The notes below the pieces were generated by a model. The model had not been told where the DNA came from, ran no database searches, and worked only from the letters and a program-made list of their open reading frames with translations. 20,064 nt of DNA from CAZTCJ01 sp964612085 (GTDB lineage Bacteria > Pseudomonadota > Alphaproteobacteria > JAJFIK01): contig CAZTCJ010000071.1 in assembly GCA_964612085.1 (NCBI GenBank), forward strand, positions 1 through 20,064. Reading direction: 5' to 3'. Below, one piece after another: positions 6,542-14,512 of this stretch (position 1 is its first letter; every line of letters starts with the position of its first letter). A program made the translations under genes and the position numbers.

Positions 6542-8500
6542 ATGACACTGCGCGCGCGTATGTCCTGTTTTTTCTTAAGTCTGGCTCTTGCCGCCGTGCC
6601 TTTGACGGCCCATGCCGCCGAGCCAGTGCCGGTAGAAGCCTTTGGCAACCTGCCGGACATGTCCCAAGTCCAGATCTCGCCGGACGGCAAGCACCTGGCC
6701 GCTCTTCAGGAGTATCAGGGCCGGCGCATCGCCGTGATCTATGAGATCGGCGGCGATCAGCAAAAGGTTGCCCCTTTCGCCGTGGATGACGCCTCGATCG
6801 ATTCCATCACCTGGGCCAACAGCGAACGCCTGCTGGTGGCCGCGCGCACGCAACACCGGGTCGCAGGCACCGGTTCGACGAAAGTCGAGTTCAGCCGGAT
6901 GGTGTCCATCAATACGGACGCCGAGGACGTGGAAGTTCTGTTCGACAGCAACCGGCGCATGGGGCGCAATCAGTTCCAGACCGAAATCGTCCACCGGTTG
7001 CCGGATGACCGCGAACACGTTCTCATTCCCTCCTACGATCAGGCCGGACGGTTTAATCTGTATAAGGTAAATGTCTTCACAAGCCGTGCCCGTATAGCCG
7101 AAGGCGGCAACAGCGACACCCGGGATTGGCTGACCGACCACACTGGCGAGGCCCGGGTCCGGTGGGATTACGACTTCAAACGGGACCGGCAAACGATCTT
7201 CATCCGAAGCGTCGGCGGCGGCTGGGAAGAAATGTACCGCAGCAATACCGGCGACGACGAGGACTCTCAGAAGCGCATCAATCCGACAGAGTGGTCGGAT
7301 CACCCCAACAAGGCCTATGTGACGTCACGCAATGAGGAGGGCTTCAGGGTTCTCTCCCTGTTCGATGCCGAGAGCAGAACGATCAGTAAAGAGGTCTTCT
7401 CGCACCCCCAAGCCGATGTAACGGGTATTTCCGTCAATCAGCGGACAGGCGCCTTGCAAAGCGTTTATTTTGCAAAAGACGAACCGGAAGCCGTGCATTT
7501 CGACGAATTGCGAAAAAAACGTCAGAAGGATCTCGACAGGGCTTTCCCGAACACATCCGTCAACCGCCTTTACTCCTCGGACGATGCCCTGCAACGGCAT
7601 GTGGTCAGGACCAGCAGCCCCAGCACGCCCCCGATCTATTATTATCTCGATACGGAAACAATGAACGCGTTCGAGTTCGGCCGGGCCTATCCCCTGTTGA
7701 GAGACGTTCCCCTGGGCCCGGTCCGGAAAATCACCTATGCCGCGCGGGACGGGCTCGAGATCCCGGCCTATCTGACGCTTCCGCCCGATACGGAAGCCAA
7801 GAACCTGCCGACCGTGATCCTGCCCCATGGGGGACCTGCCTCCCGTGACATGATGACCTTCGATTACTGGGCGCAGTTTCTTGCCAATCGCGGTTATGCC
7901 GTGTTGCAGCCTAATTTTCGCGGCTCGACCGGTTATGGCAGGGCTTTCACCGCCGCCGGTTATGGCGAATGGGGCGGCAAGATGCAGGACGACGTGACAG
8001 ACGGCACGCGCTATTTGATCAGTGAGGGCATTGCTGATCCAGACCGCATCTGCATCGCGGGAGCATCCTATGGCGGTTACGCCGCGCTGATGGGCGTGGT
8101 CAAGGAGCCCGATCTCTATCGCTGCGCCATTTCGGTCAACGGTGTCTCCGACCTCATAAAAATGATGCGCTATGAGCGGCTTTTCACGGGTCTCAACTAT
8201 TGGAAAAAGCATATCGGCGATCCCCGGAAAGACCGGGACAAGCTCAGGGCCGCCTCGCCCGCCCGCCATGCGGAAAAGATCAAGGCCGCCGTCCTGTTGA
8301 TCCACGGAAAGGAAGACACGGTCGTCGAATTCGATCAGTCCAAGGACATGGCCCGCGCGCTGCGCCGGGAGGACAAGCCCCATAAACTCGTTGAGCTGGA
8401 CGGCGAGGACCACTTCCTCAGTTTCGGGGAAACCCGCATCGCCATGCTGCGCGCGACGGAAAGCTTCCTGCGCGAGCATCTGGGCCCTGGCGCACGCTGA
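6542..8500 (+). CDS. Secreted S9-family (prolyl oligopeptidase-like) peptidase, copy A
   Basis: Serine peptidase with an N-terminal beta-propeller (about 30-390) and a C-terminal alpha/beta-hydrolase domain (about 395-650), probably cleaving short peptides in the periplasm or outside the cell. A signal peptide is evident: basic MTLRAR start, hydrophobic core, and AHA-AEPVP as the likely cleavage site. The catalytic triad is visible as S509 in GASYGGY, D592 in HGKEDTVV and H624 in GEDHFLS. I start at ATG 6542 rather than 6536, because the G-run at 6531-6535 is then well spaced and the paralogue begins MALRAR. The protein is 652 aa, normal for the dipeptidyl/acylaminoacyl-peptidase group; the exact specificity is unknown. 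A paralogue follows 64 bases downstream, probably in the same transcript. Confidence 0.92.
   Translation: MTLRARMSCFFLSLALAAVPLTAHAAEPVPVEAFGNLPDMSQVQISPDGKHLAALQEYQGRRIAVIYEIGGDQQKVAPFAVDDASIDSITWANSERLLVAARTQHRVAGTGSTKVEFSRMVSINTDAEDVEVLFDSNRRMGRNQFQTEIVHRLPDDREHVLIPSYDQAGRFNLYKVNVFTSRARIAEGGNSDTRDWLTDHTGEARVRWDYDFKRDRQTIFIRSVGGGWEEMYRSNTGDDEDSQKRINPTEWSDHPNKAYVTSRNEEGFRVLSLFDAESRTISKEVFSHPQADVTGISVNQRTGALQSVYFAKDEPEAVHFDELRKKRQKDLDRAFPNTSVNRLYSSDDALQRHVVRTSSPSTPPIYYYLDTETMNAFEFGRAYPLLRDVPLGPVRKITYAARDGLEIPAYLTLPPDTEAKNLPTVILPHGGPASRDMMTFDYWAQFLANRGYAVLQPNFRGSTGYGRAFTAAGYGEWGGKMQDDVTDGTRYLISEGIADPDRICIAGASYGGYAALMGVVKEPDLYRCAISVNGVSDLIKMMRYERLFTGLNYWKKHIGDPRKDRDKLRAASPARHAEKIKAAVLLIHGKEDTVVEFDQSKDMARALRREDKPHKLVELDGEDHFLSFGETRIAMLRATESFLREHLGPGAR
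7703..8159 (+). repeat. Highly similar segment shared by the two peptidase genes (copy A)
   Basis: This segment aligns without gaps to 9711-10167 at a constant offset of 2008 bases and includes the exact 45-base run 7967-8011 = 9975-10019. It encodes the start of the hydrolase domain through the nucleophile serine. The rest of the two genes is much less similar at DNA level. Confidence 0.8.
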
Positions 8501-8564
8501 ACCGTCCCCGGACCAGAGCCACTGCGGGACATGAAACGGCTTTCATGCGGTGACGGAGGATGGC

Positions 8565-10511
8565 ATGGCTTTACGCGCGCGGATATGCGCCTTTATGGCG
8601 GGACTGGCCCTCGCCATTGCCCCGCTTGCCGTCCATGCCGCCGAACCGGTGCCGGTGGAGGCGTTCGGCAGCCTGCCGATGATCTCTGACGTACAGATTG
8701 CGCCGGACGGGAAGCATATCGCCGCGCTTCAGGAAAAGGACGGCGCATGGGCGGTGGTGATCTACCGCCTCGGCGCAACCGGTCAAAAGCCCGCGGCTTT
8801 GAGCATCACGAACGGCTCGGTCGATTGGATCACATGGGCCAATGGGGAGCGCCTGCTGATCGCCACCCGCAGGCAAGAACGCTATATCGATTTCCGTACG
8901 CCCAGGGTCAACATCAGACGGATGATCTCGGTCGATACGAATGCCGAAAATATGGTGCTGATGTTCGGCAAGGAACGGCGGATGGGCAGGACCACCGGGC
9001 AAACCAGCCTCATACACAGCCTGCCGAACGATCCCGACCATGTCCTAATTCCGTCTAATGATGAGTATAGCCGCTATAATCTTTATAAGGTCAATGTGGA
9101 GACGGGTACTGCGGACCGGGTCAGTTTCGGAACGGATAAAACGCGCCTCTGGATGACGGATCATCACGGAACGCCGAAAGCTTTCTGGGAGTTCAATACC
9201 AGAACCGGGCTTCAGAGCATGATGATCCAAAACGCTGAAGGCGAATGGCGGTTTCCGCGGCAGGACAATCCCGATGCCGCCGCATTCACACCACTTGCCT
9301 GGTCCCATCGCGATGACATGTTTTACGGCAAGGCGCAGAACGAAGAGGGTTTTTGGGCCATTTATGAGATTTCGGCCAGCGATGTGACCGACCGCACACC
9401 GGTCTTCTCTCACCCGGATGTCGATGTCACTGAAATCGATGTCGATCCACAAACGGGCGCGCTTAAGGCGGTCACCTATGCGGTGGACGAGCCCGTAATC
9501 CATCATATGGATGAAAAGGGCAAGGCCTTTCAAGCCTTCATCGACCGGACCTTTCCCGAAACATCCGTCAACCGCGTGATTTCCTCGGACGAAACCGGCA
9601 GACATCATATCGTACGGACCAGCGGGCCCGCGCAACCGCCTGTCTTCTATTATCTTGATACGGACAAGATGGTGACAAAGGAATTGGGCCGTGCCTATCC
9701 CCTGCTGAAGGACGTTCCCCTGGGCCCTGTCCGGAAAATCACCTATGCTGCGCGCGACGGGCTTGAAATACCCGCCTATCTGACCCTTCCTCCGGATACG
9801 GAAGCCAAAAACCTGCCGACGGTGATCCTGCCCCATGGCGGACCGGCCGCGCGCGACAGGATGATCTTCCATTATTGGGCCCAGTTCATCGCCAATCGCG
9901 GCTATGCGGTGCTGCAACCGAATTTCCGGGGCTCGGACGGGTATGGCGAGTCGTTCCTCATGGCCGGGGTCAAGGAATGGGGCGGCAAGATGCAGGACGA
10001 CGTGACAGACGGCACGCGCCATCTGATCAGCGAGGGCATTGCCGATTCCCGGCGCATCTGCATCGTGGGCCTGTCCTATGGCGGCTATGCGGCTTTGATG
10101 GGCGTGGTGAAAGAACCCGACCTCTACCGCTGCGCCATTTCGGTGAACGGCGTATCGGATCTGATCGGCTTTCTCGACCACAAAAGCAGTTTCCCGACCG
10201 AAATCCACTACTGGAAAAGCCATATCGGCGATCCAAAGACAGACCGTGAACGGATTATCGCCGTGTCACCGGCCCGTAATGCAAAGCGCATCAAGGCGTC
10301 CGTGCTGTTGATCCATGGGCGGAACGATACGGTCGTTCCCGTCGATCAGGCGAAAACCATGGCAAAGGCTCTGCGCAGGGCGGATGTGCCCCATAAGTTG
10401 ATAAAACTGAAGGCCGAGGATCACAATCTGAGCTTCGGGAAAACCCGTATCGCCACGCTGCGCGCGACGGAAGCCTTTCTGCGCGAACATCTGGGACCGG
10501 GCGCGCGCTGA
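8565..10511 (+). CDS. Secreted S9-family (prolyl oligopeptidase-like) peptidase, copy B
   Basis: Tandem paralogue of the upstream gene, 648 aa with the same architecture: signal peptide (MALRARICAF..., cleavage after VHA), beta-propeller, then the hydrolase domain. The triad is S504 in GLSYGGY, D588 in HGRNDTVV and H620 in AEDHNLS, so it should be active. The ATG at 8565 has GGAGGA at 8555-8560, four bases upstream, and is preferred over the in-frame GTG at 8550. The propeller halves of A and B have diverged clearly. The stretch from GRAYPLL through SVNGVSDLI is nearly identical, including a 45-base exact DNA match at 9975-10019. The gene ends two bases from the convergent VirD4-like gene, with no intrinsic terminator between them. 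Confidence 0.92.
   Translation: MALRARICAFMAGLALAIAPLAVHAAEPVPVEAFGSLPMISDVQIAPDGKHIAALQEKDGAWAVVIYRLGATGQKPAALSITNGSVDWITWANGERLLIATRRQERYIDFRTPRVNIRRMISVDTNAENMVLMFGKERRMGRTTGQTSLIHSLPNDPDHVLIPSNDEYSRYNLYKVNVETGTADRVSFGTDKTRLWMTDHHGTPKAFWEFNTRTGLQSMMIQNAEGEWRFPRQDNPDAAAFTPLAWSHRDDMFYGKAQNEEGFWAIYEISASDVTDRTPVFSHPDVDVTEIDVDPQTGALKAVTYAVDEPVIHHMDEKGKAFQAFIDRTFPETSVNRVISSDETGRHHIVRTSGPAQPPVFYYLDTDKMVTKELGRAYPLLKDVPLGPVRKITYAARDGLEIPAYLTLPPDTEAKNLPTVILPHGGPAARDRMIFHYWAQFIANRGYAVLQPNFRGSDGYGESFLMAGVKEWGGKMQDDVTDGTRHLISEGIADSRRICIVGLSYGGYAALMGVVKEPDLYRCAISVNGVSDLIGFLDHKSSFPTEIHYWKSHIGDPKTDRERIIAVSPARNAKRIKASVLLIHGRNDTVVPVDQAKTMAKALRRADVPHKLIKLKAEDHNLSFGKTRIATLRATEAFLREHLGPGAR
9711..10167 (+). repeat. 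Highly similar segment shared by the two peptidase genes (copy B)
   Basis: Partner of 7703-8159, same orientation, constant offset. It is the best candidate in the window for a gene-conversion tract, and a possible site for homologous recombination that would fuse or delete one peptidase copy. Confidence 0.8.
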
Positions 10512-10513
10512 GA

Positions 10514-11860
10514 TTACCGGTCGCGGACCGGCGGCCAGCCGGTGAACAGCGGGTTGGGATCGTAGCGGCCTTCGAAGATCGGATCGGTCAAATAGTCGGG
10601 CCGGCGCGACACGGTCACCTCCTCCCCCGGCATCACGGTGACCTGCTGGCCGGGGGGCAGCATGCGCAGTTCACTCGACGTGATACCGCCGATCAGATCG
10701 GTCATCTCGCGCGCCACCAGATGGGTGTTGAGCCCGAAGGTCTGGAGCACGGCAGCGTTGTTCACCATGGTCTGCCAGTCGTCCGGATACAGACGCTTGA
10801 CCTGGCTCAGATCCTGAAACAGCATCCAGATCTGCAGCCCGTAGCCGCGCATCAGGGTTACCGCCTGGCGCAGCACGCTCAAGGAGCCCAATTGGGCGCA
10901 TTCGTCGAGCAGGAAGACGGTCTGCTGCTTGGGCCGGGTCCGGCGCTGCATCAAGGCCAGAAGCAAGGTACCGATCCACAGGCGCAGGAGCGACTTGTGA
11001 GAATCAAGCTTCGTGGGCGGAATGATCAGATAGAGCGTCATCGGTTCGCCCCGGATCACGGCCTCCAGATCGATGGTGGAGGGCGATTGCAGCGAGCGCA
11101 GCACCGCATCGCTCTTCAGGACATGACCATGGGTAAACGCCGTGGCGATGATGCCGCCCCGGGTGATATCGGCGGAAATGCCAAGAAACCCTTCGAATTC
11201 GGCGCGCACGAAAGGATGGAGATCCTCCCGCTCGTCCAGCACCTTGGCGATGCGGTAAACGAAATCGCTCCACAGCAGGCTCCGGAAACTGCCGAAATGG
11301 CGTTCATGGGGTGCGCCATGGGCCGCGATATAAGCGATCAGCCCGGAAATCAATGACGAGGCGGAAATGTCCCAGAACGGATCTTTCAGCGACTGGACAC
11401 CGCCCGCCATCATCTCCGCGAGCATTTCGGAATCAGCGTCGAGCTGAGCGCCCGGCAGGTCGAACACGTCGAACGGATTCAGCCGCGCGGTCTCCGTCGT
11501 CACCACGCCGAAGGGATCGAGCACATGGACGCGCTGGCCGAGGGAGCGGCGGTAGCGCGCCGTGACGTGATAGTTCTCGCCTTTCGGGTCGATCACGATC
11601 ATCGGCCCGCCATAACGCAGCAGATTAGGAATGATGGCGCCCCGGCCCTTGCCCGATCCCGTGGGCGCGATGGTCAGCAGATGGCTGTCGCCGTCATAGA
11701 GAATGGGTTGAGACACATCGCCGCGCAGACGGTAGCGCGGTCCGGGCTGGGCCGGCTGGGAGGGCGGAAACAGCACGGGCGCCCCCAGTTGGCGCCAGCC
11801 CAACAGCAAGCCGCTGCTCTCCACCGCCGCAGCGGCTCGTTCCGTTTCAATATCGCTCAT
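10514..11860 (-). CDS. VirD4/TraG-like type IV coupling ATPase, soluble, orphan
   Basis: ATPase of the conjugative coupling-protein family, 448 aa from ATG 11858-11860 (MSDIETERAA). Walker A is APTGSGKG (65-72, Lys71), followed by the family hallmark VIDPKGEN (89-96), Walker B VFLLDE (315-320) and the FQD motif (348-350), as in VirD4/TraG. Family members are usually 600-700 aa with two N-terminal membrane helices; here the protein starts almost directly at the nucleotide-binding domain and I see no membrane segment. The open frame extends to 11998, but the extra residues look non-coding. No relaxase, mating-pair or pilus gene is nearby, so a conjugation role is unsupported locally. The Shine-Dalgarno is poor. 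Its function is unknown; it might serve a distant system or be a domesticated remnant. Confidence 0.85.
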   Translation of the reverse strand: MSDIETERAAAAVESSGLLLGWRQLGAPVLFPPSQPAQPGPRYRLRGDVSQPILYDGDSHLLTIAPTGSGKGRGAIIPNLLRYGGPMIVIDPKGENYHVTARYRRSLGQRVHVLDPFGVVTTETARLNPFDVFDLPGAQLDADSEMLAEMMAGGVQSLKDPFWDISASSLISGLIAYIAAHGAPHERHFGSFRSLLWSDFVYRIAKVLDEREDLHPFVRAEFEGFLGISADITRGGIIATAFTHGHVLKSDAVLRSLQSPSTIDLEAVIRGEPMTLYLIIPPTKLDSHKSLLRLWIGTLLLALMQRRTRPKQQTVFLLDECAQLGSLSVLRQAVTLMRGYGLQIWMLFQDLSQVKRLYPDDWQTMVNNAAVLQTFGLNTHLVAREMTDLIGGITSSELRMLPPGQQVTVMPGEEVTVSRRPDYLTDPIFEGRYDPNPLFTGWPPVRDR

Positions 11861-11942
11861 GAATTCGCCGGGTGCCCCTTGATCGCGCCGTCTTCCTCTG
11901 CGCCAAGGCTTCAGGCTAGCATTCCTCCGGCAGAGCCTCCAT

Positions 11943-11954
11943 GCCCATATGGGC
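11943..11954. promoter_or_regulatory. 12-bp perfect palindrome between divergent genes
   Basis: GCCCATATGGGC lies 27 bases upstream of the thioesterase ATG and 82 bases upstream of the divergent VirD4-like ATG. The position suits an operator, but a 12-bp palindrome can arise by chance. It covers the upstream candidate start at 11949, which is one reason to prefer the start at 11982. Confidence 0.3.
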
Positions 11955-11981
11955 GTCATTCGAAACGGAGAGACGGACGCG

Positions 11982-12404
11982 ATGACTGAGACCGGCATTC
12001 CCGAAGACTATCGTTTGTCCGGGCGCACCAGCGGCTATCTGGACGCCATCGGCCCGGTCTATGAGGCGGGCAGCGGAGCGGACTACCGGCTTGGCCTGCG
12101 GATCGGCGAGGCCTGCGTCAATGCGCGCGGCTTCTGCCATGGGGGCGTGTTTTCAGGTCTTGCGGATGTCCATCTGGGCCGCCTGTGCGCCATGGCCGCC
12201 GACCCGCCGGTGGCGCTCGTTACCACCCATCTGGCGATCGACTATCTGGCGCCCGCCACTTTGAGCCAATGGCTGGAAGCGGTGGGCCGGGTGGACCGGC
12301 TGGGGCGCAGCACGGCCCATGCCAGCGGTTATCTGCGTGCGGATGGAAAGCGCGTGGTGCGCGCCAATGCCGTGTTCCAGGTGGTGGGACCGAGAAGCGG
12401 GTGA
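11982..12404 (+). CDS. PaaI-like hot-dog fold acyl-CoA thioesterase
   Basis: Small cytoplasmic enzyme (140 aa) of the PaaI/YigI-type thioesterase group, expected to hydrolyse acyl- or aryl-CoA thioesters. The key segment is GFCHGGVFSGLADVHLGRLC with the HGG motif (H53-G55) and an acidic residue D62 in the following helix. The central TTHLAIDYLAPA and C-terminal GKRVVRANAVFQVV strands are typical hot-dog elements. ATG 11982 is chosen because GGAGAG at 11967-11972 precedes it by nine bases; an in-frame start at 11949 would add 11 unlike residues. It ends seven bases from the convergent pleD stop. The substrate is unknown, and the neighbours give no pathway hint. Confidence 0.85.
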   Translation: MTETGIPEDYRLSGRTSGYLDAIGPVYEAGSGADYRLGLRIGEACVNARGFCHGGVFSGLADVHLGRLCAMAADPPVALVTTHLAIDYLAPATLSQWLEAVGRVDRLGRSTAHASGYLRADGKRVVRANAVFQVVGPRSG

Positions 12405-12411
12405 AGCAGTC

Positions 12412-13788
12412 TCACGCCGCCTGGAGCGAGACCCGGTTGCGGCCGTCGCGCTTGGCGGCATAAAGCGCCTGGTCGGCCCGGCGCAACAGCGTCTCGGTGG
12501 TGTCCTCGGCATCCTCGAGCACGGCCACGCCGATCGAGACCGTCAGGTCGAGACGGCCGGGCGGGATGGAAATATCGAACGGGCTGGTGCCCACATGCCG
12601 GCGGATCCGCTCGGCCACCATTTCCGCGAAGCGCAGTTCCGTATCGGGAAGAATGATGATGAATTCCTCGCCGCCGGCGCGGCAGGCCAGATCGAGGCCG
12701 CGCACATTGTCGTTGATCCGCTTGGCGAATTCGCGCAGGACCTCGTCGCCGATATCGTGGCCATGGGTATCGTTGACGGCCTTGAAGTGATCGATGTCGA
12801 GGGCCAGGATGCTCAAGGGCCGCCGCGCGTCGATGCTGCGCGACACGTGCTTTTCCAGATGGCCTTCCATATAGCGCCGGTTATAGAGCCCGGTGAGCTG
12901 ATCGGTGATAGCCATTTCCATACTGAGCTGTACGGTCCGGCGCAGGCGGTCGTAATAGCGCTGCCGGCGGATCTGGGTGCGCACCCGCGCGATCAGCTCG
13001 TTGCGTTCGATGGGCCGGAGCAGGCAATCATTGACGCCCACTTCCAGCGCCCGGGTCAGCCGCTCTTTTTCACTCTTGTCCACCAGCACCAGGATCGGCA
13101 GATGGCGCGTCTCTTCCATGGTCCGCATCTGGGCGCACAGGCGCAGACCGTCGGCCTGGGTCAGGGCCAGGCTGACGATAACGAGATCATAACCGCCGTT
13201 CTTGATCAGAGGCAGGGCCGCCTCGGGCTCGGTTTCGATATCGAGCGCCCTGATCTCGCCGAGGCCCGCGCGGATCGTCTGGGCCGAAAGCTCATTGTCC
13301 TCGACAAGCACAATGCGGGCTGAGCGCAGGGAGACATCCAAAGGGTCGGGCAAGGCATCGGACACCACGCCCAGGGTTTCGCCCTTGATCTGCTGCATGC
13401 GCCATTCATCGGTCATGAATTTCAAGCGCACCAGATTGCGCACGCGCGCGAACAGGGCGAGATCGTCGACCGGCTTTGTGAGAAAATCGTCCGCACCCGC
13501 CTCAAGGCCCGCTATGCGGTCCGCAGGCTGATCGAGCGCCGTGATCATGATCACGGGGATATGCGTCGTCGCGGTGGAGGATTTAATCCGGCGGCAGACT
13601 TCGAAGCCGTCGATATCCGGCATCATGACATCGAGCAGCACGATGTCCGGCGGTTCGCAGGCAACGATTTCAAGGGCTTCCTGACCGCCGCAGGCCGTTA
13701 CGACATCGTAGTATTCCGCGGAGAGCTTGGCTTCGAGCAGCTTCCGGTTCGTCTCGATATCATCGACCACAAGGACGCGTGCGGACAT
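12412..13788 (-). CDS. pleD: PleD-type response regulator diguanylate cyclase (REC-REC-GGDEF)
   Basis: Makes cyclic di-GMP from two GTP. In Caulobacter, PleD drives flagellum loss and stalk formation at the swarmer-to-stalked transition. The 458-aa protein has REC1 (about 3-120) with acidic D9/D10, phospho-acceptor D53 in LLDVMMP and K105. REC2 (about 157-272) has Ser (S206) where the acceptor Asp would be, so it is a non-phosphorylated dimerisation domain, as in Caulobacter. The GGDEF domain (about 290-455) carries the active-site GGEEF (372-376) and metal-binding DIDHFK (331-336). The inhibitory I-site RGLD (363-366) is at exactly the canonical spacing, so the enzyme should be active and product-inhibited. 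An AAGG overlapping the divK stop serves as the Shine-Dalgarno; divK is 12 bases upstream, forming a divK-pleD operon. Confidence 0.96.
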   Translation of the reverse strand: MSARVLVVDDIETNRKLLEAKLSAEYYDVVTACGGQEALEIVACEPPDIVLLDVMMPDIDGFEVCRRIKSSTATTHIPVIMITALDQPADRIAGLEAGADDFLTKPVDDLALFARVRNLVRLKFMTDEWRMQQIKGETLGVVSDALPDPLDVSLRSARIVLVEDNELSAQTIRAGLGEIRALDIETEPEAALPLIKNGGYDLVIVSLALTQADGLRLCAQMRTMEETRHLPILVLVDKSEKERLTRALEVGVNDCLLRPIERNELIARVRTQIRRQRYYDRLRRTVQLSMEMAITDQLTGLYNRRYMEGHLEKHVSRSIDARRPLSILALDIDHFKAVNDTHGHDIGDEVLREFAKRINDNVRGLDLACRAGGEEFIIILPDTELRFAEMVAERIRRHVGTSPFDISIPPGRLDLTVSIGVAVLEDAEDTTETLLRRADQALYAAKRDGRNRVSLQAA

Positions 13789-13800
13789 TTACCCATGCCT

Positions 13801-14175
13801 TCATGCCAGGAATTGACGGACCGTTTCCAGGAAAAGGCCCACCGAGACCGGCTTGGCGATATAGGCCTCACAGCCGCCCTCCCGGATTTTTTCCTCGTCC
13901 CCTTTCATGGCAAAGGCCGTGACGGCGACGACCGGGATTTCCCGCAAATCATCGTCTTCCTTGATCCATTTGGTGACCTCGAGCCCGGAGACTTCCGGCA
14001 ACTGGATGTCCATCAGGATCAGGTCGGGCCGGTGTTCGCGCGCCAGCTCGAGCGCTTCCATGCCGTCCCGTGTCTGGAGCGTGCCAAACCCGTGAGCATC
14101 GAGCAGATCATGAAACAACTTCATGTTGAGCTCGTTATCCTCGACGATCAAAACCGTCTTCGCCATAGCGTCCAT
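13801..14175 (-). CDS. divK: DivK-type single-domain response regulator
   Basis: CheY-like receiver with no output domain. In Caulobacter, DivK is phosphorylated by DivJ and dephosphorylated by PleC. It regulates DivL/CckA and so CtrA activity and cell polarity. The 124-aa sequence contains the DivK signature VLIVEDNELNMKLFHDLLDA, DLILMDIQLPEVSGLEVTKW and AVTAFAMKGDEEKI, with phospho-acceptor D56 and conserved K108 (numbering from the upstream Met). ATG 14175 has GGGA four bases upstream. Known DivK proteins start like the second Met (ATG 14166, MAKTVLIV), which would put the acceptor at position 53 exactly as in Caulobacter, so either start is possible. It is first in an operon with pleD and divergent from the RTX gene. 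A GATTC (GANTC-type methylation motif) overlaps its ribosome-binding region at 14176-14180. Confidence 0.96.
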   Translation of the reverse strand: MDAMAKTVLIVEDNELNMKLFHDLLDAHGFGTLQTRDGMEALELAREHRPDLILMDIQLPEVSGLEVTKWIKEDDDLREIPVVAVTAFAMKGDEEKIREGGCEAYIAKPVSVGLFLETVRQFLA

Positions 14176-14512
14176 GATTCCCGCGCCTCATCATGGCTGC
14201 GGCACGACCGATCCAACATTACTGTGAGACCCTGTCGGCCGGGCACCCGGTCCCGCACCCCTTCGTCTACGGACCTGCCTGTTACCTTGCCTATTAGAGC
14301 GCCCAGAACGTTAATTTTGTGCTACCCGCCCCTGGAACGCCCGGATCCTCTACCCCTTCCGGGCACGCCGCTACCCCACGAAGATGTGTTTTTAGACAGG
14401 ATCGTGGACACCTTTGGAAGCCCCTACCGGCTTATGATAAGGATGGCTGAGTGAGGGTGTAGGGCGCACGGTCCGAGGCGAATCGGGCGTACCGGTATTT
14501 GGGGGTCAGGGT
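14176..14512. other. 337-base intergenic region between divK and the RTX gene
   Basis: This is the only gene-free stretch above 300 bases. It should contain the divK promoter (minus) and the RTX promoter (plus), but I see no convincing -35/-10 pair for either. A TATGAT at 14433-14438 is a possible -10 for the RTX gene, with no well-spaced -35. An AACGTTAATT patch near 14308-14317 holds a TTAA half-site of the kind CtrA binds, but without the second TTAA at seven-base spacing. GANTC sites occur at 14176-14180 and 14480-14484. An open frame on the plus strand runs through it from inside divK and looks like a shadow. Confidence 0.5.

Noticed and set aside
8530..8547. CATGAAA/TTTCATG hairpin between the peptidase genes
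   Set aside because: Seven mostly A-T pairs and no T-tract; too weak for a terminator, and close enough to chance not to be called a regulatory site.
7325..10223. Two long minus-strand frames (384 and 392 aa) opposite the peptidases that resemble each other
   Set aside because: Their similarity is simply the antisense image of the peptidase duplication.
10514..12411. Mobile or integrated conjugative element around the VirD4-like gene
   Set aside because: No integrase, relaxase, transposase, tRNA or attachment repeats are visible nearby; one family member alone does not support an element.
12319..13323. 334-residue plus-strand open frame opposite pleD
   Set aside because: It overlaps the certain PleD coding sequence almost entirely and has no recognisable motif.
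14303..14330. CtrA binding site upstream of divK
   Set aside because: Only one TTAA half (14311-14314) is present; the second half at seven-base spacing is missing.
13561..14454. 297-residue plus-strand open frame across pleD, divK and the intergenic region
   Set aside because: Shadow of pleD and divK; only its last part lies in non-coding DNA and it shows no domain or good ribosome-binding site.
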